A stretch of DNA of 64,000 bases, taken from positions 310,001-374,000 of the forward strand of contig NZ_MTQN01000011.1 in the NCBI RefSeq assembly GCF_001984195.1, read 5' to 3'. The notes beneath the pieces were generated by a model. It was given only the letters and a program-made list of their open reading frames with translations, was not told the DNA's origin and did no database searches. A program made the translations under genes and the position numbers. How positions within the stretch are numbered: position 1 is the stretch's first letter; each line of letters starts with the position of its first letter. The stretch comes from Kribbella sp. ALI-6-A (lineage in GTDB: Bacteria; Actinomycetota; Actinomycetes; Propionibacteriales; Kribbellaceae). This document shows, piece by piece, positions 24,666 to 33,215 of the stretch.

Positions 24666-26909
24666 TTACGGATAGTTGGTGACGTAGCGCTGCTGGGTGG
24701 CGGCGTTGGCGGTGCCGCCGGTGTTGTTGATGACGTTGCTGATCGTGCCGACGCCGCCGAGCGAGACCGAGACCAGGCCGTGGAACCGGACGCCCGGGGT
24801 GTCGGGGACCTCGAAGGAGCGCGACACCACGATCGACGGGTTGGTGTTGAAGAACGAGTAGCTGCCGACGCCCCACGCCTCGTGGTTGGTGACGCCGTTC
24901 GCGACCTTGTACGCCGCCCAGCCCTGGGTGCCGGGGCCGCTGGACCAGCCGGCCTGGTTCGGAACGTCGTACGGGAACTCGTTCTGGAAGAAGTACGTGC
25001 GGCCGTTGTTGCCGTTCCAGAGCACCTCGTACTGCTGGTAGTGCTCGACGAACAAGCCGTACATCGTCACGTTGTTGCCGTTGACGACGAGTCCGTTGGC
25101 GGCGGTGTTGACGTCCCAGCCGATGCCCTCGCCGTGGTCGCCGCGCCACAGCCAGAGGTGGTCGCCGATCACGTTGTGACTGTTCACCCGGACGCTGACG
25201 GTGGCCTTGCCGGCGTGCGCGCCGCCGATCCGGGCGTAGACGTCGTGCAGGGAGGTCGGGTTGGCGGCGTGGTTGGCGTTCGAGCCGGCCGGGCCGACCT
25301 CGATCAGGACCGGCGAGTTGACCGGGCCGGCGTCGACCAGGAAGCCGGCCAGTTTCACGCCGTCGACGTCCGCGACGGTGATCGCCGCCTGGCCGGTGTC
25401 GGGAATCAGCGTGGCCAGCCCGAGGCCGAGCACGACGGTGTTGGGCCGGGTCACCCGGATGGCGTCGTTGAGGTGGTAGATGCCCGGGGTGAAGAGCAGG
25501 TGCTTGCCCTGGTCGAGCGCGGCGTTGATCGTGGCGACCGGGGCGCCGGGCTTGACCACGTAGAAGTCGGCCAGGCTGATCGACGTACCGGCGGCCGGGC
25601 CGTTCGACCAGCTGGTGCCGCTCGTGTTGTTGCGCAGCGCCGGGACGAACACCTTGTAGTTGCCGTCGGCCCCGAAGTAGAGGAACGGCTTCTCCCGGAT
25701 CTGCGGGGTCTGGCCGACCACCGTGTGGGACGGGTTCGGGAAGTTCTGCGGCGGGGCGCCGTTGACGCCGACGAAGACCATGTTCCAGACCGAGCCGGCC
25801 CAGCCGTTGCCGAACTCGGAGTTGCGCGACAGCCACTGCTGCTGCGAGCCGGAGACCACGCGGCCGTCGATCTTGGTGTCGGCGAACAGGCCGCCGCTGG
25901 CCCAGCCGTCACCGCCGTTCCAGAGCTGGATCTCCGGCGCGCCCTTGAGATGCATCCGCCGGTACGGCGCCGCCTGCGAGACGGCCCAGCGCTCGATCTG
26001 GCCAGGTGGTGTGGTGACGGCCAGGTTCTCGGCCGAGCGCCAGAAGTTCTGGGTGGCGTTGCCCAAGTTGTTCGGGTTGTCACCCTGCTGCAGCCAGTCG
26101 GCCTCGACCCGGACGTGGCCGTTGAGGTTGACGTCGTCCGGGGACAGGCCGAGGCCGGCGACCTGGGTGTAGAAGCCGAGGTTGACGTCGGCGGTGTAGG
26201 TGCCGGGCTTCCAGAGCGCGGCGTACCGCTGGGTGCCGAACTGGTTGGTGTGCATCTCGGCGGCAATCTGGTTGAGCTTGTTCTGCATCTCGGCCTGCGG
26301 GGTGCTCGGGCTGAAGACCGAGACGTTCGGGCCGAAGTCGGGGTTGCGCGGATCGGTCGGCGGGATCACGGGCCCGGAGCCTGTGTCGGTGCCGCGGACC
26401 GCGACCTCCCAGAGCGAGTAGCCGTAGCCGGTCGCGCGCTGGGTGCCGGTGATCCGCAGGTAGCGGCCGGTGCCGGCGACGTCGAGGGTCTGGTTGCCGC
26501 CGGTACCGGTGGTCGTCGCGTAGACCTGGCTCCAGTTGGAGGCGTTGTCGGACACCTCGATCCGGAAGGCCTTGCCGTACGCCGTCTCCCAACTGAGGGC
26601 GACCTGACAGATCGGCCGGCTGGATCCGAGATCGATCTGCAGCCACTGGGGATCGGAGAACGCGCTCCCCCAGCGGGTTCCCGGATTGCCGTCGACGGCG
26701 GCCGCGGCCGGGACACCGGCGTTCTCGGTGGACGACGCGGTGGCCGGGCGGCCTTGGGCGAGGTTCGCCGTACCGCAGACGGCGGCCTGGTGGTCGACCG
26801 CCGCGTCGGCCTCACCAGAGACGACGAGGGCGGTGGCCAGCAGGAAACCGGTGGACACGAGCGCGAGAGACCGGCGCAGGAGCACCGGAGAGCGCGTGCT
26901 GAAGGACAT
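24666..26909 (-). CDS. Secreted discoidin (F5/8 type C) plus beta-helix protein
   Basis: 747 residues. A Sec signal peptide (LLRRSLALVSTGFLLATALVV, cleavage near ADA-AV at about 37) is followed by an F5/8 type C/CBM32-like domain (about 48-168, NLAQGRPATASSTENAG ... DPQWLQIDLGS) that would bind sugars. A long C-terminal part rich in right-handed beta-helix features follows (GIYHLNDAIRVTRPNTVVLGLG, NVTMYGLFVEHYQQYE). Database names for this group are often just coagulation-factor-type. I infer an extracellular polysaccharide-acting protein, perhaps a glycosidase or lyase, with no catalytic residue that I can assign. ATG 26909 starts the signal peptide. A perfect LacI-type palindrome lies about 35 bp upstream. 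Confidence 0.75.
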   Translation of the reverse strand: MSFSTRSPVLLRRSLALVSTGFLLATALVVSGEADAAVDHQAAVCGTANLAQGRPATASSTENAGVPAAAAVDGNPGTRWGSAFSDPQWLQIDLGSSRPICQVALSWETAYGKAFRIEVSDNASNWSQVYATTTGTGGNQTLDVAGTGRYLRITGTQRATGYGYSLWEVAVRGTDTGSGPVIPPTDPRNPDFGPNVSVFSPSTPQAEMQNKLNQIAAEMHTNQFGTQRYAALWKPGTYTADVNLGFYTQVAGLGLSPDDVNLNGHVRVEADWLQQGDNPNNLGNATQNFWRSAENLAVTTPPGQIERWAVSQAAPYRRMHLKGAPEIQLWNGGDGWASGGLFADTKIDGRVVSGSQQQWLSRNSEFGNGWAGSVWNMVFVGVNGAPPQNFPNPSHTVVGQTPQIREKPFLYFGADGNYKVFVPALRNNTSGTSWSNGPAAGTSISLADFYVVKPGAPVATINAALDQGKHLLFTPGIYHLNDAIRVTRPNTVVLGLGLATLIPDTGQAAITVADVDGVKLAGFLVDAGPVNSPVLIEVGPAGSNANHAANPTSLHDVYARIGGAHAGKATVSVRVNSHNVIGDHLWLWRGDHGEGIGWDVNTAANGLVVNGNNVTMYGLFVEHYQQYEVLWNGNNGRTYFFQNEFPYDVPNQAGWSSGPGTQGWAAYKVANGVTNHEAWGVGSYSFFNTNPSIVVSRSFEVPDTPGVRFHGLVSVSLGGVGTISNVINNTGGTANAATQQRYVTNYP

Positions 26910-26942
26910 GGGCGGGACCAATCAGACGAGGAACAGGGCGGG

Positions 26943-26960
26943 TGAGAGAGCGCTCTCTCA
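26943..26960. promoter_or_regulatory. LacI-family operator (perfect 18-bp palindrome)
   Basis: TGAGAGAGCGCTCTCTCA is a perfect 18-bp palindrome centred on the CG step typical of LacI/GalR operators (compare TGGGAGCGCTCCCA of cellobiose regulators). It lies 34-51 bp upstream of the ATG of the secreted discoidin/beta-helix gene, where a repressor would block transcription. The regulator is not adjacent. Confidence 0.75.
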
Positions 26961-27057
26961 GAGAGTGACCGGCGCGCGACCAGCTGTCAAGGGAACGTTC
27001 CCCGAGCGTGGTTCCGGAACTCGGCGACTACGGTTCTGGAAGCGGGGTGGTGCCTGG

Positions 27058-27693
27058 TCAGGTGGTTGGTGCGTCGCCGAGCAGGCCGCGTTGGTACGCG
27101 ATGGCGACCGCCGCTGCCCGGTCCTTCGCCTCGAGCTTGGCGTAGATGTGCAGCAGGTGCGTCTTCACGGTCGCCTCGGTGATGAACAGCCGGCCGGCGA
27201 CCTCGCGATTCGTGGTCCCGCGGGCGATCAGCGCCAGCACCTCGAGCTCGCGGGGACTCAGTTTCTGGTGCTCCGGCGTCGCGGTCCGGCGGGTCAGCGC
27301 GCCGGCGACGGTCGGCGAGAGCACGCTCTCTCCACGGGCGGTGGCCTTCACCGCGCGCCGCAGCTCGGTCCGTGGAGTGTCCTTCAACAGGTAACCGGTC
27401 GCCCCCTCGTCGATCGCCGCGAGTACCTCGGCGTCGTCGTCGAAGGTGGTCAGTACGAGGACGCGCACGTCCGGCTGATGTGCGCGCAGTGCGCGAATCA
27501 GGCCAGCGCCGCTGAGTCCGGGCATGCGCAGGTCGAGCAGTACGACGTCTGGCGCGAGCCGCCCCGCGAGCGCCAACGCTTCCGAGCCGTCCCCCGCCTC
27601 GCCGACCACCTCGAACGCCGCGTCAGCCTCGAAGATCCCGCGCAACCCGTCGCGAACCACCGGATGGTCGTCGACGATCAGCAACCGGATCAC
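27058..27693 (-). CDS. NarL/FixJ-family response regulator
   Basis: 211 residues. The receiver domain has the phospho-acceptor D54 in VVLLDLRMPG, the acidic pair VDDH near residue 8 and the conserved lysine in GYLLKD. A C-terminal LuxR-type helix-turn-helix follows (LSPRELEVLALIARGTTNREVAGRLFITEATVKTHL). It is the DNA-binding output of the two-component pair with the kinase encoded just upstream (4-bp overlap). It probably controls the ABC-2 exporter genes at the head of the same unit. Confidence 0.93.
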   Translation of the reverse strand: MIRLLIVDDHPVVRDGLRGIFEADAAFEVVGEAGDGSEALALAGRLAPDVVLLDLRMPGLSGAGLIRALRAHQPDVRVLVLTTFDDDAEVLAAIDEGATGYLLKDTPRTELRRAVKATARGESVLSPTVAGALTRRTATPEHQKLSPRELEVLALIARGTTNREVAGRLFITEATVKTHLLHIYAKLEAKDRAAAVAIAYQRGLLGDAPTT

Positions 27694-28922
27694 TCCCGCA
27701 CCTCCGCGACCGGCGGGATCACCGCAACGGTCGCGGAGATCGCCGTACCGCGGCCAGGTGCGGATTCGACGACCAGGGACCCCGCCAACCGCGCGACCCG
27801 CTGCCGCATCACCACCAATCCGAACGATCCGGCTCCCCCATCGGATCGAGGGACGAAGCCGCGACCGTCGTCATGGATGTCAAGGGCAACTACATCGTCC
27901 AGGTAGGAGAGCGTGACGACCACCTGGGTCGCGGCGGCGTGTTTGGTGACGTTGGCCAGCGCCTCCTGGGCGACGCGGAGCAGCGTCGCCTCGACCTCGG
28001 GATGCAGTGCCAGCGGATCACCCGTCACGGTGACCGTGGCAGGCACTCCCCCGGCAGCCGACCAGTCGGCGGCGACCTTCTCCAGCGCGGCGGTGAGATC
28101 GCTGTCCTGCAAGGGTCCTGGGCGCAGCGCGTGGATCGATCGGCGGGCTTCGGCGAGGCTTTCGCGGGCGAGACCGCCGATGGCCGACAGGCGAGTCCGG
28201 GCCGTCGCGGGATCGTCCTCGGCAGCTTCGGCCTGGGTGACGATGCCGGTCAGCCCCTGCGCGATCGTGTCGTGGATCTCCCGCGCCAGCCGCTGGCGTT
28301 CGCCGAGCACTCCCGCCTCGCGAGCGCTGGTGAGCAGGCGTGCCTGGAGCTCGGCGTTCTGCTCGGCGAGGGCCGCGAGTTCGGCGCTGGTGCGGCGGAG
28401 GTCGGCAATGAGTTGCCGCCGCTGCTCGGACTGGTCGGCGATCTCGGTGAACAGCAGTCCGGTCGCGGAGGCGATCAGCACCGCGACGAGAAACGACGCG
28501 ATCAGATCACCGGTGCTCTGGCCCGATGACGGCCGAGCCAGCACCAGTACGGCGGCGGTCGCGGCGACCCCGGCGTACGCGAGCTTGCCCGGGAGGACCG
28601 TGAAGATCTGCAGGAACAGGCCGACGCCGGTGACGGAGAACAGCGAGTCGGCATGAACCAGTACGCCGAGGATCGCGAGCATGCCGACCAGATAGACGAC
28701 GGCCAGTGGTCGCCGTGCCTGGAGGCGGTCCGGGCGGTAGAGCAACGCCATCCAGGCCAGGGCAAGCACGCTGACGACCAGGATCATCGGGCGCCAGTCG
28801 CCGAGCAGCGCGAAGGTCGCGGGCAGGAGCAGGAACAGATACGGCAGAACCGGCAGAGCGCGCTCCCACGCCGGTACTTCGCCGGCGTCGGCTCGCAACT
28901 GGGCGACGGCCGGCTTGCTCAT
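27690..28922 (-). CDS. Sensor histidine kinase (HisKA_3, DesK-like)
   Basis: 410 residues. About five or six membrane segments cover residues 20-160. A coiled stretch (SEQRRQLIADLRRTSAELAAL) leads to the phospho-acceptor H217 in LAREIHDTIAQGLTG, then an HATPase_c domain with ATLLRVAQEALANVTKHA and DDGRGF. There is no large extracellular domain, so the signal is probably sensed in the membrane, as in LiaS/DesK-type kinases. The start ATG 28922 overlaps the permease stop (ATGA). It is coupled to the exporter, a common arrangement for self-regulated drug or lipid exporters. Confidence 0.92.
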   Translation of the reverse strand: MSKPAVAQLRADAGEVPAWERALPVLPYLFLLLPATFALLGDWRPMILVVSVLALAWMALLYRPDRLQARRPLAVVYLVGMLAILGVLVHADSLFSVTGVGLFLQIFTVLPGKLAYAGVAATAAVLVLARPSSGQSTGDLIASFLVAVLIASATGLLFTEIADQSEQRRQLIADLRRTSAELAALAEQNAELQARLLTSAREAGVLGERQRLAREIHDTIAQGLTGIVTQAEAAEDDPATARTRLSAIGGLARESLAEARRSIHALRPGPLQDSDLTAALEKVAADWSAAGGVPATVTVTGDPLALHPEVEATLLRVAQEALANVTKHAAATQVVVTLSYLDDVVALDIHDDGRGFVPRSDGGAGSFGLVVMRQRVARLAGSLVVESAPGRGTAISATVAVIPPVAEVRE

Positions 28923-29641
28923 GCGCGGAAGACCCGGGCCGCGAGTGCGGTCGTCGTCACGCTCATGGCCGCCATGACGATCAGGGTAGTGGCGGACAGC
29001 GGCTGTCCGGACCAGGCGGCGCGGATCGTCTCGACCACCGGCGCCATCGGGGTCCAGTCGCCGATCGTGCGCAACGCACCCGAGGTCAGCTCGCGCGGGA
29101 TCATCGCGCCGGACACGAACACCATCGGGAAGAACAGACCGAGCCCGAGCAAGGTCGCGCTGCGGTTGTTCGGTACCAGCGCCCCGATCAGCAGGCCGAC
29201 GCCGCCGAGACTGGTCGCGCCGAGCAGCCAGGCGAGCAGCACCGTGGCGACGTTCGCCGGTGCGGCCAGATCGAAGGCGAGGACGCCGATCGCCACCAGC
29301 ACCGCCGTACCGGCAGCGGCCAGGACGAGATGGGCGATCCACTGCGCGCCGAGCAACAAGCCGGGCGCGGCCGGGGTGGCACGCAGGCGCTTGAGGATCC
29401 CTCGTTCCCGGTACTGCGCGATCGTGCTCGGCAGGACCACCAGCGCGGCCAGGCCGATCACGAACACGGTCAACATCGGCACGTTCGCGTCGATGTCGCG
29501 TACGCCGCCCGGCAGCGAGTCCGAGCTGCGCATCTTCACCCAGAGCAGCACCGCCGGGAACGCCAGCGCGAAGAACGCCGACGACGGGTCTCGCACGATC
29601 AGCCGAAGCTCAACGACGACGACTTGCAGCAGGCCTTTCAC
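28919..29641 (-). CDS. ABC-2 type transporter permease
   Basis: 240 residues with six hydrophobic segments of the ABC-2 membrane fold (SSAFFALAFPAVLLWVKM at the start, a central MFVSGAMIPRELTSGALRTIGDWTPMAP motif typical of drug/antibiotic exporters). It forms the membrane part of an exporter with the ATPase encoded upstream, whose gene overlaps this start by 4 bp. Substrate unknown; lantibiotic, daunorubicin-type or lipid export are the usual choices for such pairs. Confidence 0.9.
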   Translation of the reverse strand: MKGLLQVVVVELRLIVRDPSSAFFALAFPAVLLWVKMRSSDSLPGGVRDIDANVPMLTVFVIGLAALVVLPSTIAQYRERGILKRLRATPAAPGLLLGAQWIAHLVLAAAGTAVLVAIGVLAFDLAAPANVATVLLAWLLGATSLGGVGLLIGALVPNNRSATLLGLGLFFPMVFVSGAMIPRELTSGALRTIGDWTPMAPVVETIRAAWSGQPLSATTLIVMAAMSVTTTALAARVFRA

Positions 29642-30351
29642 GACAGCTCCTCTCCGGAGAGCACCAAGTACGCGCTCTCCAGCGACTCCGTGGCGGTCCG
29701 CGCCACCAGCTCGGCGGGACTCCCACCGGCAACGACCCGGCCGTCGGCGATCACCAGGACCTGGTCGCAGAGCGCCTCGGCCTCGTCCATGAAGTGCGTC
29801 ACCAGTACGACGGTGAGCCCGCGTTCGCGTAGCGCCTTGAGCATCGTCCAGGTGGTCCGGCGGGCGACCGGGTCGAGCCCGGTGGTCAGCTCGTCCAGGA
29901 ACACGATCTCCGGATCACCGACCAGCGCGAGCGCGACGAACAACCGCTGCTTCCATCCACCCGACAGGCTTGCGAACCGGACCCGCTGCTTGTCCGCCAG
30001 ATCCCAGTCGGCCATCACCGTTCGCCAGTCGCCGCCGTCGTACAGGGCGGCGTACAGGCGGAAGGCTTCGCCCACCTTCAGAGCGTCGGGGAGCGCGGAC
30101 TCCTGCAGCTGGACGCCGATCCGTTGCTGGAGCTGTCGGCGTTGGGTCCACGGATCCATGCCGAGCACTCGCAGCTCGCCACCGTCGCGGGACCGCAGCC
30201 CGGACATGCACTCGACGAGCGTCGTCTTGCCGGCTCCGTTGGCGCCGGCGATACCGAGGATCTGACCGCGCTCCACCCGGAGCGAGATCCCGTCCACCGC
30301 GACCTTCGACTGGTAGTTCTTCCTGAGCTTCTCGACCTCGATCACTGTCAT
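29638..30351 (-). CDS. ABC transporter ATP-binding protein
   Basis: 237 residues. Walker A GANGAGKTT (about 33-41), the ABC signature as LSGGWKQRL, Walker B EIVFLDELTTGLD and the H-loop VLVTHFMDEAEALCDQV are all present. It energises the ABC-2 permease of the same unit. It is first of four overlapping genes (ATPase, permease, kinase, regulator). ATG 30351 lies 60 bp from the AraC gene, on the same strand. Confidence 0.93.
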   Translation of the reverse strand: MTVIEVEKLRKNYQSKVAVDGISLRVERGQILGIAGANGAGKTTLVECMSGLRSRDGGELRVLGMDPWTQRRQLQQRIGVQLQESALPDALKVGEAFRLYAALYDGGDWRTVMADWDLADKQRVRFASLSGGWKQRLFVALALVGDPEIVFLDELTTGLDPVARRTTWTMLKALRERGLTVVLVTHFMDEAEALCDQVLVIADGRVVAGGSPAELVARTATESLESAYLVLSGEELS

Positions 30352-30411
30352 GCTTCGAGGCTCCCGTCCGGCGGCCCGCCCGGCATCAACCGATCGGTGG
30401 ACTGCTCGGCG

Positions 30412-31260
30412 TCAGGGGACGAAGGCGCGCTGGGCCTGGTGGCGGAACGTCCGCGGCGAGACCTGGTGGGCCGCGGTGAACCGGCGGGTGAAGTACGACT
30501 GACTGCTGAAGCCGCAGCGGCGGGCGATCTCGGCGATCGGCGAGGTGGTTGCCGCTAGCAACGATGCAGCCTGCTCGAGCCGGAGGTCGGTGACGTAGTC
30601 GGTGGGCGTGGTGCCGTAGGCGGCGCGGAGGGAGCGCGAGAGATGGGCGGGACTGACGCCGGCGAGTTCGAGCAGGCGCGGGACGCCGCCCCGCAGGTTC
30701 TCCTCGGCGCGCATCGCCGTACAGGCTTCGGTCAGCCAGGCGGGCGCCGTGTTGCCGGCGCGGGCCGGCAGTTCCTCGGGTGAGACGAGCGGGAGCAGGT
30801 CGATCCAGAACCGGAGCAGGTCGTACTGGGCGGGCTCGGCCTGGAAACGAGAGAGCGCGTTCTCGAAGATCTCGATCGCGGCGGCCGGGTCGTGCGGGCG
30901 AAACGTCACCGGTTGGCGGGCGGCGTCCCAGCTGCCGGTCGGGTTGGTTCTGGTCAGGTTGAGAAAGCCCTGCCAGGCCGAACTCGGGAACGCGACGTTG
31001 ACGAACTCCAGACCGTCCGGCGCGCCGCCGCGGATCGCGTGCCGGTCGCGCGGCCGAACCAGCACGACGTCGCCGGCGTCCAACGGGAGCGTGCCGGTCG
31101 ACAGCAGGTGCTCGCCGTGACCGGAGACGACTCCCATCAACTCGTGGAAGTCGGCGTGCGTGTGCAGCTCGGAGTCACGGGCGCGCGCGGCGAACCGCAC
31201 CCGCGCCGCGTGGTACGGCCGGCCGAGCGCCGACCACTCGAATCGCAAGACCTGGCTCAC
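30412..31260 (-). CDS. AraC-family regulator with cupin sensor domain
   Basis: About 282 residues. The N-terminal half is a cupin-like ligand domain (HTHADFHELMGVVSGHGEHLL, LDAGDVVLVRPRDRHAI). The C-terminal 100 residues hold two helix-turn-helix motifs (PRLLELAGVSPAHLSRSLRAAYG and IAEIARRCGFSSQSYFTRRF). AraC proteins of this type respond to a sugar or small molecule. GTG 31260 is a guess; a TTG at 31275 would add five residues, and neither has a strong ribosome-binding site. It is divergent from the PhyH dioxygenase across 92 bp and is its likely regulator. Confidence 0.85.
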   Translation of the reverse strand: MSQVLRFEWSALGRPYHAARVRFAARARDSELHTHADFHELMGVVSGHGEHLLSTGTLPLDAGDVVLVRPRDRHAIRGGAPDGLEFVNVAFPSSAWQGFLNLTRTNPTGSWDAARQPVTFRPHDPAAAIEIFENALSRFQAEPAQYDLLRFWIDLLPLVSPEELPARAGNTAPAWLTEACTAMRAEENLRGGVPRLLELAGVSPAHLSRSLRAAYGTTPTDYVTDLRLEQAASLLAATTSPIAEIARRCGFSSQSYFTRRFTAAHQVSPRTFRHQAQRAFVP

Positions 31261-31283
31261 CTCAAGAGAGTACAAGTTCCCGT

Positions 31284-31293
31284 CAGTGCACTG
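31284..31293. promoter_or_regulatory. Short palindrome between araC-type and phyH-type genes
   Basis: CAGTGCACTG is a perfect 10-bp palindrome in the divergent gap. It could be a regulator half-site or chance; only its position supports a role. Confidence 0.25.
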
Positions 31294-31352
31294 CTAGCGC
31301 TCGGCACTCCGGCCACGGACGATCGGAGCACGGCGACCCGAAGGAGCACCCG

Positions 31353-32144
31353 ATGACTTCCGTGGCAGACAACGACATCGGCGCGCAGGCTGTCGCGGCG
31401 TACCAGCGGGACGGGTACGTGGTGTTCCGCAACGTGCTCGATCCCGAGCTGATCAAGGAAGTGAACGACCACGTCGACTGGCTGCAGGCCCGGCATCCCG
31501 ACGTACGGCCGGAGCAGCTCGGGCACGTGTTCCTGCGCGACGACCCGTTCTGGATCCGGCTGGTCAGCGATCCCCGCCTGCTGGAGATCGCCGCGCTGTT
31601 CGTCGGGCCGGACCTCGCGCTGTTCGCGTCGCACTACATCTCGAAGCCGCCGTACTCGGGTCAGCCGGTGCTCTGGCACCAGGACGCGGCGTTCTGGCCA
31701 CTGGACCCGATGAGCGTGGTGACGCTGTGGCTCGCGGTCGACCACTCGACGCCGCGCAACGGGTGCGTGCGGGTCATCCCCGGCAGTCATCGCTCACCCG
31801 TGGCGGCGATGCGCGACATCACGAGTGTGGAAAGCGTGCTCGGCAAGGAGATCGCGGTCGAGGTGGACGAGTCGCAGGCGGTGGACATCGTGCTCGCCCC
31901 CGGCGACGTCGAGGTGCACCACCCGAACATCGTGCACGGCAGCAACGCCAACACCTCGCCGGACCGGCGGTGCGGACTGACGATCCGCTACATCCCGACC
32001 TCGACCCGGATCACGGATCCCGAGGTCCCCTACCCGAGCGCCTTCCACCTGCAAGGCTCCCCCGGTGTCAACAGCTACCAGCCCCGGCCGCGGTACGTCG
32101 AGGGTCGCCACTACCCCTTCGCCGGTCGCTCGGAGTGGATCTGA
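31353..32144 (+). CDS. Phytanoyl-CoA dioxygenase (PhyH) family protein
   Basis: 263 residues of the Fe(II)/2-oxoglutarate-dependent PhyH family. The metal ligands are H109 and D111 (LWHQDAAF) and H195 (HHPNIVHGS), and a basic residue that would hold 2-oxoglutarate follows in RRCGLTIRY. The segment RNGCVRVIPGSH is a family hallmark. It probably hydroxylates a small metabolite in the cytoplasm. The Shine-Dalgarno-like GAAGGAG precedes ATG 31353. The divergent AraC regulator suggests induction by the substrate. Confidence 0.88.
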   Translation: MTSVADNDIGAQAVAAYQRDGYVVFRNVLDPELIKEVNDHVDWLQARHPDVRPEQLGHVFLRDDPFWIRLVSDPRLLEIAALFVGPDLALFASHYISKPPYSGQPVLWHQDAAFWPLDPMSVVTLWLAVDHSTPRNGCVRVIPGSHRSPVAAMRDITSVESVLGKEIAVEVDESQAVDIVLAPGDVEVHHPNIVHGSNANTSPDRRCGLTIRYIPTSTRITDPEVPYPSAFHLQGSPGVNSYQPRPRYVEGRHYPFAGRSEWI

Positions 32145-32185
32145 CCCGCTGCCTCACCCGCGGTCGCCGCTGGCATGATGGCGCC

Positions 32186-32710
32186 GTGCCCACCGACACC
32201 CTGACCGTGATCGCCGACGCGTTGCGGGCCTGGCTCGAGCCGGACCGCGTCGCGTACGTCCGCACGACCCCCGGCAGCTTCACGATCGACGACGGCGAGG
32301 TCACGGTCGAAGTGGCGATGGACGGCCAACGCCTGGTGGCGCGCAAGAGCGTGCGCGGCGCCCACCGCGCCGTGGTGATGGCGTCCGGCGATCCCGCCGA
32401 TGTCGACCGCTTTCTGACGATGACGTACGCGAGTGGGGTTCGAGCGCGTCGCGGGCTCAGCCGGCTCCGTCCACTCAGGCCGGCGAGCAGCACGCCGGGC
32501 AGCATCGCGCCCGGGTTCGAGCTGGTCGGCGACCTCGACCGCGGATTCGAGTTGATCTCGCCCGGGACGGACGGCGAACGGCGGCGCTACTTCGCGAGCG
32601 ACATCGAGGCCGCCCGTTTCTCCTACTACGCGCAGCTCGACGCCGGCGACCTTCGTCGACGAGTGCTGCGCGCGTCGGACGACCTGCTCGACGAAGCTGT
32701 CGAGGTCTGA
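32186..32710 (+). CDS. Hypothetical protein (about 174 aa)
   Basis: No family recognised. It starts at GTG 32186 (VPTDTLTVIADALRAWL), 42 bp after the PhyH gene. Residues 30-75 form a regular beta/alpha region (GEVTVEVAMDGQRLVARKS), a basic linker RRGLSRLRPLRP follows, and the C-terminal third is alpha-helical and charged (DIEAARFSYYAQLDAGDLRRRVLRASDDLLDEAVE). The C-terminal repeat of short acidic helices resembles immunity-type or TNT-associated small proteins, but nothing specific can be claimed. Codon use matches real coding sequence, and the next gene follows 47 bp downstream on the same strand. Confidence 0.6.
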   Translation: MPTDTLTVIADALRAWLEPDRVAYVRTTPGSFTIDDGEVTVEVAMDGQRLVARKSVRGAHRAVVMASGDPADVDRFLTMTYASGVRARRGLSRLRPLRPASSTPGSIAPGFELVGDLDRGFELISPGTDGERRRYFASDIEAARFSYYAQLDAGDLRRRVLRASDDLLDEAVEV

Positions 32711-32757
32711 GACGGCCGGTTCCCGCCCATCCCCCTGCTCACATCGAGGAGACGTTC

Positions 32758-33123
32758 GTGCTGGAAACGGTGACGGCCCAGTTCATCCGATCGGCCACGC
32801 AGTTGCCGCCGGACACGCTGGCCCGAGTGGTCGACGAGGCGCTGGCGCGGTGGCGGCACGGCGGCCGGGAGGCGAGCAAGGCCACCAAGATCCTGTCGGC
32901 GCCGGAGTACTCCGCGATTGATCACGCGGTCCGGTCCGCGCTCCTGCCGCGGGCGGAGGAGCTCGACACGTTCCGCAAGCAGCTGCACTCCGACGCCATC
33001 GGTACGACGCAGATCGCCGCGCGGGCGGTGCTGAAGCGGACGCGCATCGCAGAGGAGCATCTCCGGGTGCTGGTGGAGCCGTTCACCGCAGCGGGAGTTG
33101 CGACACCACCGCGGGACGTCTAG
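32758..33123 (+). CDS. Hypothetical helical protein (121 aa)
   Basis: A small soluble, mostly helical protein with no recognised domain. GTG 32758 has GAGGAGA about nine bases upstream, which supports the start. The middle (HGGREASKATKILSAPEYSAIDHAVRSALLPRAEEL) is amphipathic and the C-terminus ends TPPRDV. It is the last gene before a perfect bidirectional terminator. Function unknown; co-transcription with the preceding hypothetical gene is likely. Confidence 0.6.
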   Translation: MLETVTAQFIRSATQLPPDTLARVVDEALARWRHGGREASKATKILSAPEYSAIDHAVRSALLPRAEELDTFRKQLHSDAIGTTQIAARAVLKRTRIAEEHLRVLVEPFTAAGVATPPRDV

Positions 33124-33140
33124 CCGCTGGACCGAAACGG

Positions 33141-33178
33141 CGAACCGGCCGTGGTCCACATGGACCACGGCCGGTTCG
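33141..33178. terminator. Bidirectional terminator, 18-bp perfect stem
   Basis: CGAACCGGCCGTGGTCCA (33141-33158) is followed after two bases by its exact reverse complement (33161-33178). It lies between the convergent stops of the 121-aa gene and the VOC gene. It is one of the strongest stem-loops in the window. Confidence 0.85.
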
Positions 33179-33215
33179 AAGGCCGGGCGGCCCTGCCGGC
33201 CGCGCTGGAGCAGCG

